Below, in pieces: positions 61,365 through 64,000 of a DNA stretch of 64,000 bases. The position numbers and the translations under genes were made by a program. Source of the stretch: Eurosta solidaginis (Eukaryota; Arthropoda; Insecta; Diptera; Tephritidae); contig NC_090320.1 in NCBI RefSeq assembly GCF_040869045.1, positions 242,544,978 to 242,608,977 on the forward strand. The letters are read 5' to 3'. The notes under the pieces were generated by a model. The model did no database searches. It saw only the letters and a program-made list of their open reading frames with translations, and was not told where the DNA came from. Position 1 is the first letter of the stretch. The number at the start of each line of letters is the position of its first letter.

Positions 61365-61470
61365 GAAAAATAGGAATGGCCGAGCCCAAGAAGTAGGTAC
61401 ATTGGCAAATTGCAATTCTGCCCGACATTGTTAGCTGGTGTCTCTTATTATTTATCCTCTTTGTCTAAAT

Positions 61471-64000
61471 GCTGGAAGTTGTTCCAATGCCCACTAGAAG
61501 GTGGGAGAGCTAACCAAAACTCGGTTGGAAGTTATTCGGACGCGCGGGTGCCGTCCGAATCAAAGGAAAATAATGTGCCCTAAATTATAAGAAAAAATGA
61601 CTGTCTTGTGGCAAAAAAAAAAAAAAAATAAAGAAATCAATGGGGCCAATAAAGTGAAAACTAATAATTTTGGGCTTCATTCTCTATTACGAAACGAACG
61701 TTCGTTTCGCCTCAGAGAAGAATCGCTAGTGTATTTGCACTATGTTAAACGATGGCAACATATATTTTGCCAATTGGTTTCGCCTTCTTGTTTGACATAA
61801 AGTTAGAAACGTAAAGGCCGAACGAAAATAATCGCGAATACCATTGCTAGACGAAATCGTTTAGAGGCGAGTCGTTCGTCTGAGCTATCGTTCGCAATAC
61901 AGAATGAAGCCCCTAAGTTCAACAAAAATGAAATGGAAATAAAAACAAGAAAAACGCGAAATAAGAAGATGAAGATAAAAGTGTTTAACCTTTTGCTGGG
62001 GAGGAAAACGAAGAGTGATGCAACGGAAAGGGGGGAGGTGATCAAGGGAAAAGATGAAAGGCAAAGGGAGGTGGAAAGAGGAATACAAAAGGCGTGACAA
62101 GAATACAGCTACAATAAAATTTAATGTTTAAAACGAAACAACCCGAATTTAGGAAACAGAAAAAATTTCTATTAAGAAAAAAAGGGAATCGGGTGCGACA
62201 TAAAGAGGGACAAAAAAAAACTTACTTTGAGGTAAGATAACAAGAAGTGTTTACAAAAAAATTGTCTTTCTCAATTTTCATAAAAACAAATCTATTGAAT
62301 AAAAAAATTAGTTAAATGAAGCTGAAGAAAACATACAAATAACTATGCCAAAAAAATCCGAACAAAAAGCAAAAGCACGAAAATCGAGTTTGGGAATATT
62401 ATAGAAAGAAAAAGGAGCTAAGCACAAAAAAAGCAAAAAAAAAAAAAAAAAAAATGGGAAGATTCCAACGAAAGGAAAGAAAGGGCAAAGATCATCAAAA
62501 TCGCGATGTAGATAATAAAACAAAGGAGCAAGAAAAAAATAATTGGAAAAATATGAGGAATTGAAAATAACTAAGGAAAAGGAGAAACTAATTTAATGAA
62601 AAGGGCGATGACTTAGTCTAAAATTAATGTTAGGGCAGATCGAAATTTAAAACGAGTAAGAAAATAACTAAAATTAAGGAGTACTACGAAGAAACAAAAA
62701 AACTGATTATTGAGATAAAAAAAAAAAAAAAAAAAAAATGGCAAAGAAAATTTAACTATCGAAGCAAGGAAAAAGAAATGGCTAAAATTATTTAATTCAA
62801 ATAAAAGGTAAAGATTGTAAGCAGCAGCGATGACTCCTTTCTTCTATCTCTTCTCGTTCTTCTCGGCTAGTTCTGGTGACTATTTATGTATGATGATATG
62901 TGATGGTTGCTGTGGCAGGAGCGTTCAGAGGCACTCTGGCTGACTTTGTACGTGGAGCCTAGCACCGAAGATTATGCTCCCCCTTTACTCCTCGTTGGTT
63001 TGCTACCCCCAAATATCTGAGTATATGCAGTGTGCAAATTTATGTAGTGGCATTTTTAAGGCCTTTGCGGTATGTCTGGCGGTTTCCTAAAGGGGTGGTA
63101 ATACAAAAACTCTTAGAGCCTAGAAACAATAGATAGCAGACTGGGGTGCAGGTGAATGAACTTTTTAACTGAGGCATATCGAAATTGAACAAGTTTTGTA
63201 GAATCAGATTCAGCTTTCAAACCCAATTCACAGAAATGAAATTTCCTTGATCAAACAAAAAAATCAAATTAAAAAATCAAATTTCAAAGTAAAGTTTAAA
63301 ATTTCAAAGTCACTTTCATCCGTGCTTGATCTTGCGATTTTACTTTAATTTTGCGCACACCGTATGCATCAAAATCACCCCTCTTTTTTTTTCTTCATAT
63401 TTTTGCCTTACTTCACTTTAACCCTTTTGCCTTAGACACTTTCACCTGCTACCCTGGGATTTTTGGGGCCTAGAAAAACTCACCTAGAAAGCAGCAGTTC
63501 TGGGTACTGTACTCTAGTTCCTTCGGCGACCGGTATTTCTTAAGGACCGTTACTGCGGTTCACCAAAAATATATATACTTATGTACATTATATGAAAACT
63601 GTTTTTTAAAACCTTTCAATGCTTTCTACATAAACGGGTAAAGATGTCCGCACTCACTTGGCTCAACTTTTGATTTGGATCATTGCCTCGCTTCGTTTGG
63701 AGGTCATACCCCACAAGCAAGCAAATGTTCCCTTTTTGCCATTCTCACTCAAAGACGAAGGACACTCATACATCCATCCGATTAGGCGGGACACGACAGA
63801 TACACGCTTTCACGACACTAATTTCACCCACACTAACAGATACATATTCATACATCTAATTCACGTCACTAACACACATAAGGGTAACTCCGTTGCTGTT
63901 GACGCACAGATACAGCGGTGTTCGGACGTTTGCAATGTTGCATTGACCCACAGGCTGCCGCCACAGGCTCGGATGCCGCCGATGTTGCATGCAACATGGA
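61471..64000. other. A-rich sequence, nothing recognised
   Basis: Bases 61600-62800 are strongly purine-rich with poly(A) runs (near 61613, 62434 and 62718). From 62820 the composition normalises but I see no domain, RNA gene or element ends. Open frames are short and mostly read the complement of A-rich runs as F/L-rich peptide. Confidence 0.4.

Larger units (their letters stand above)
54743..61470 (+). mobile_element. P-superfamily transposon, ~6.7 kb, degenerate
   Basis: Imperfect inverted ends of about 110 bp: CAAAGAGGATAGATAATAAG (54749-54768) against its inverse near 61441-61463. Further in, CCAATGTACC and TGGGCTCGGCCATTCCT (54818-54852) face their inverses at 61372-61405. Between them lies a plus-strand THAP/P-type transposase gene with frame damage. 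P elements make 8-bp target duplications, but I could not find a convincing one; the outer limits are therefore approximate. A MITE is nested at 60134-60358. Confidence 0.65.

Overview
The window looks like nuclear DNA of a higher fly. The two intact genes are intronless cytosolic heat-inducible Hsp70s very close in sequence to Drosophila Hsp70. They sit in AT-rich DNA packed with insect-type repeats: a LINE with RNase H, hAT and P-like DNA transposons, a tRNA-derived SINE, MITEs and minisatellites. Several of these repeat families look like those of tephritid fruit flies, so I infer a tephritid; the window alone does not prove the species.

Layout. Bases 1-20293 (unit A) and 20294-42739 (unit B) are two nearly identical head-to-tail copies of one amplicon. 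Each unit starts at the 3' UTR of the preceding Hsp70 gene and ends with a complete 636-codon Hsp70 (18369-20279 and 40815-42725). The window opens inside an Hsp70 3' UTR, so a further Hsp70 probably lies just upstream. The length difference comes mainly from one ~120-bp minisatellite: 1 monomer in A, about 20 in B. Each 18-20 kb spacer holds, in order: ~131-bp diverged repeats, a fold-back/MITE cluster, the ~120-bp minisatellite, a decayed MADF-domain exon, a dimeric GC-rich minisatellite, a minus-strand LINE fossil split by a ~2.1-kb non-autonomous hAT element and by a ~440-bp inverted-repeat element, then AT-rich DNA with a SINE fragment, a distal heat-shock-element-like site and the Hsp70 promoter.

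From 42740 a third Hsp70 3' flank runs to about 43133 and then homology stops. It resumes at 48331-50898 with an older copy (unit C) of the LINE region. Unit C lacks the hAT insertion, keeps the RT aspartate pair that is lost in A and B, and carries its own SINE. Between and around these pieces are two inverted minisatellite-bearing elements (43374-46751 and 50898-52483), fold-back repeats and a MITE with a perfect 8-bp target duplication.

Bases 52488-54000 resemble the 5' end and an ORF1 remnant of a non-LTR retrotransposon. Bases 54743-61470 appear to be a ~6.7-kb P-superfamily transposon. It has inverted ends, a THAP exon, a second THAP-like exon joined in frame across a 1.27-kb intron, a coiled-coil segment and the start of a P-type catalytic domain, with frame breaks between them. 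Bases 61471-64000 are A-rich with nothing recognised.

The only genes likely to make functional proteins are the two Hsp70s. Their heat-shock elements, TATA boxes and 5' leaders are preserved in both units, so the amplification plausibly raises heat-inducible Hsp70 dosage.
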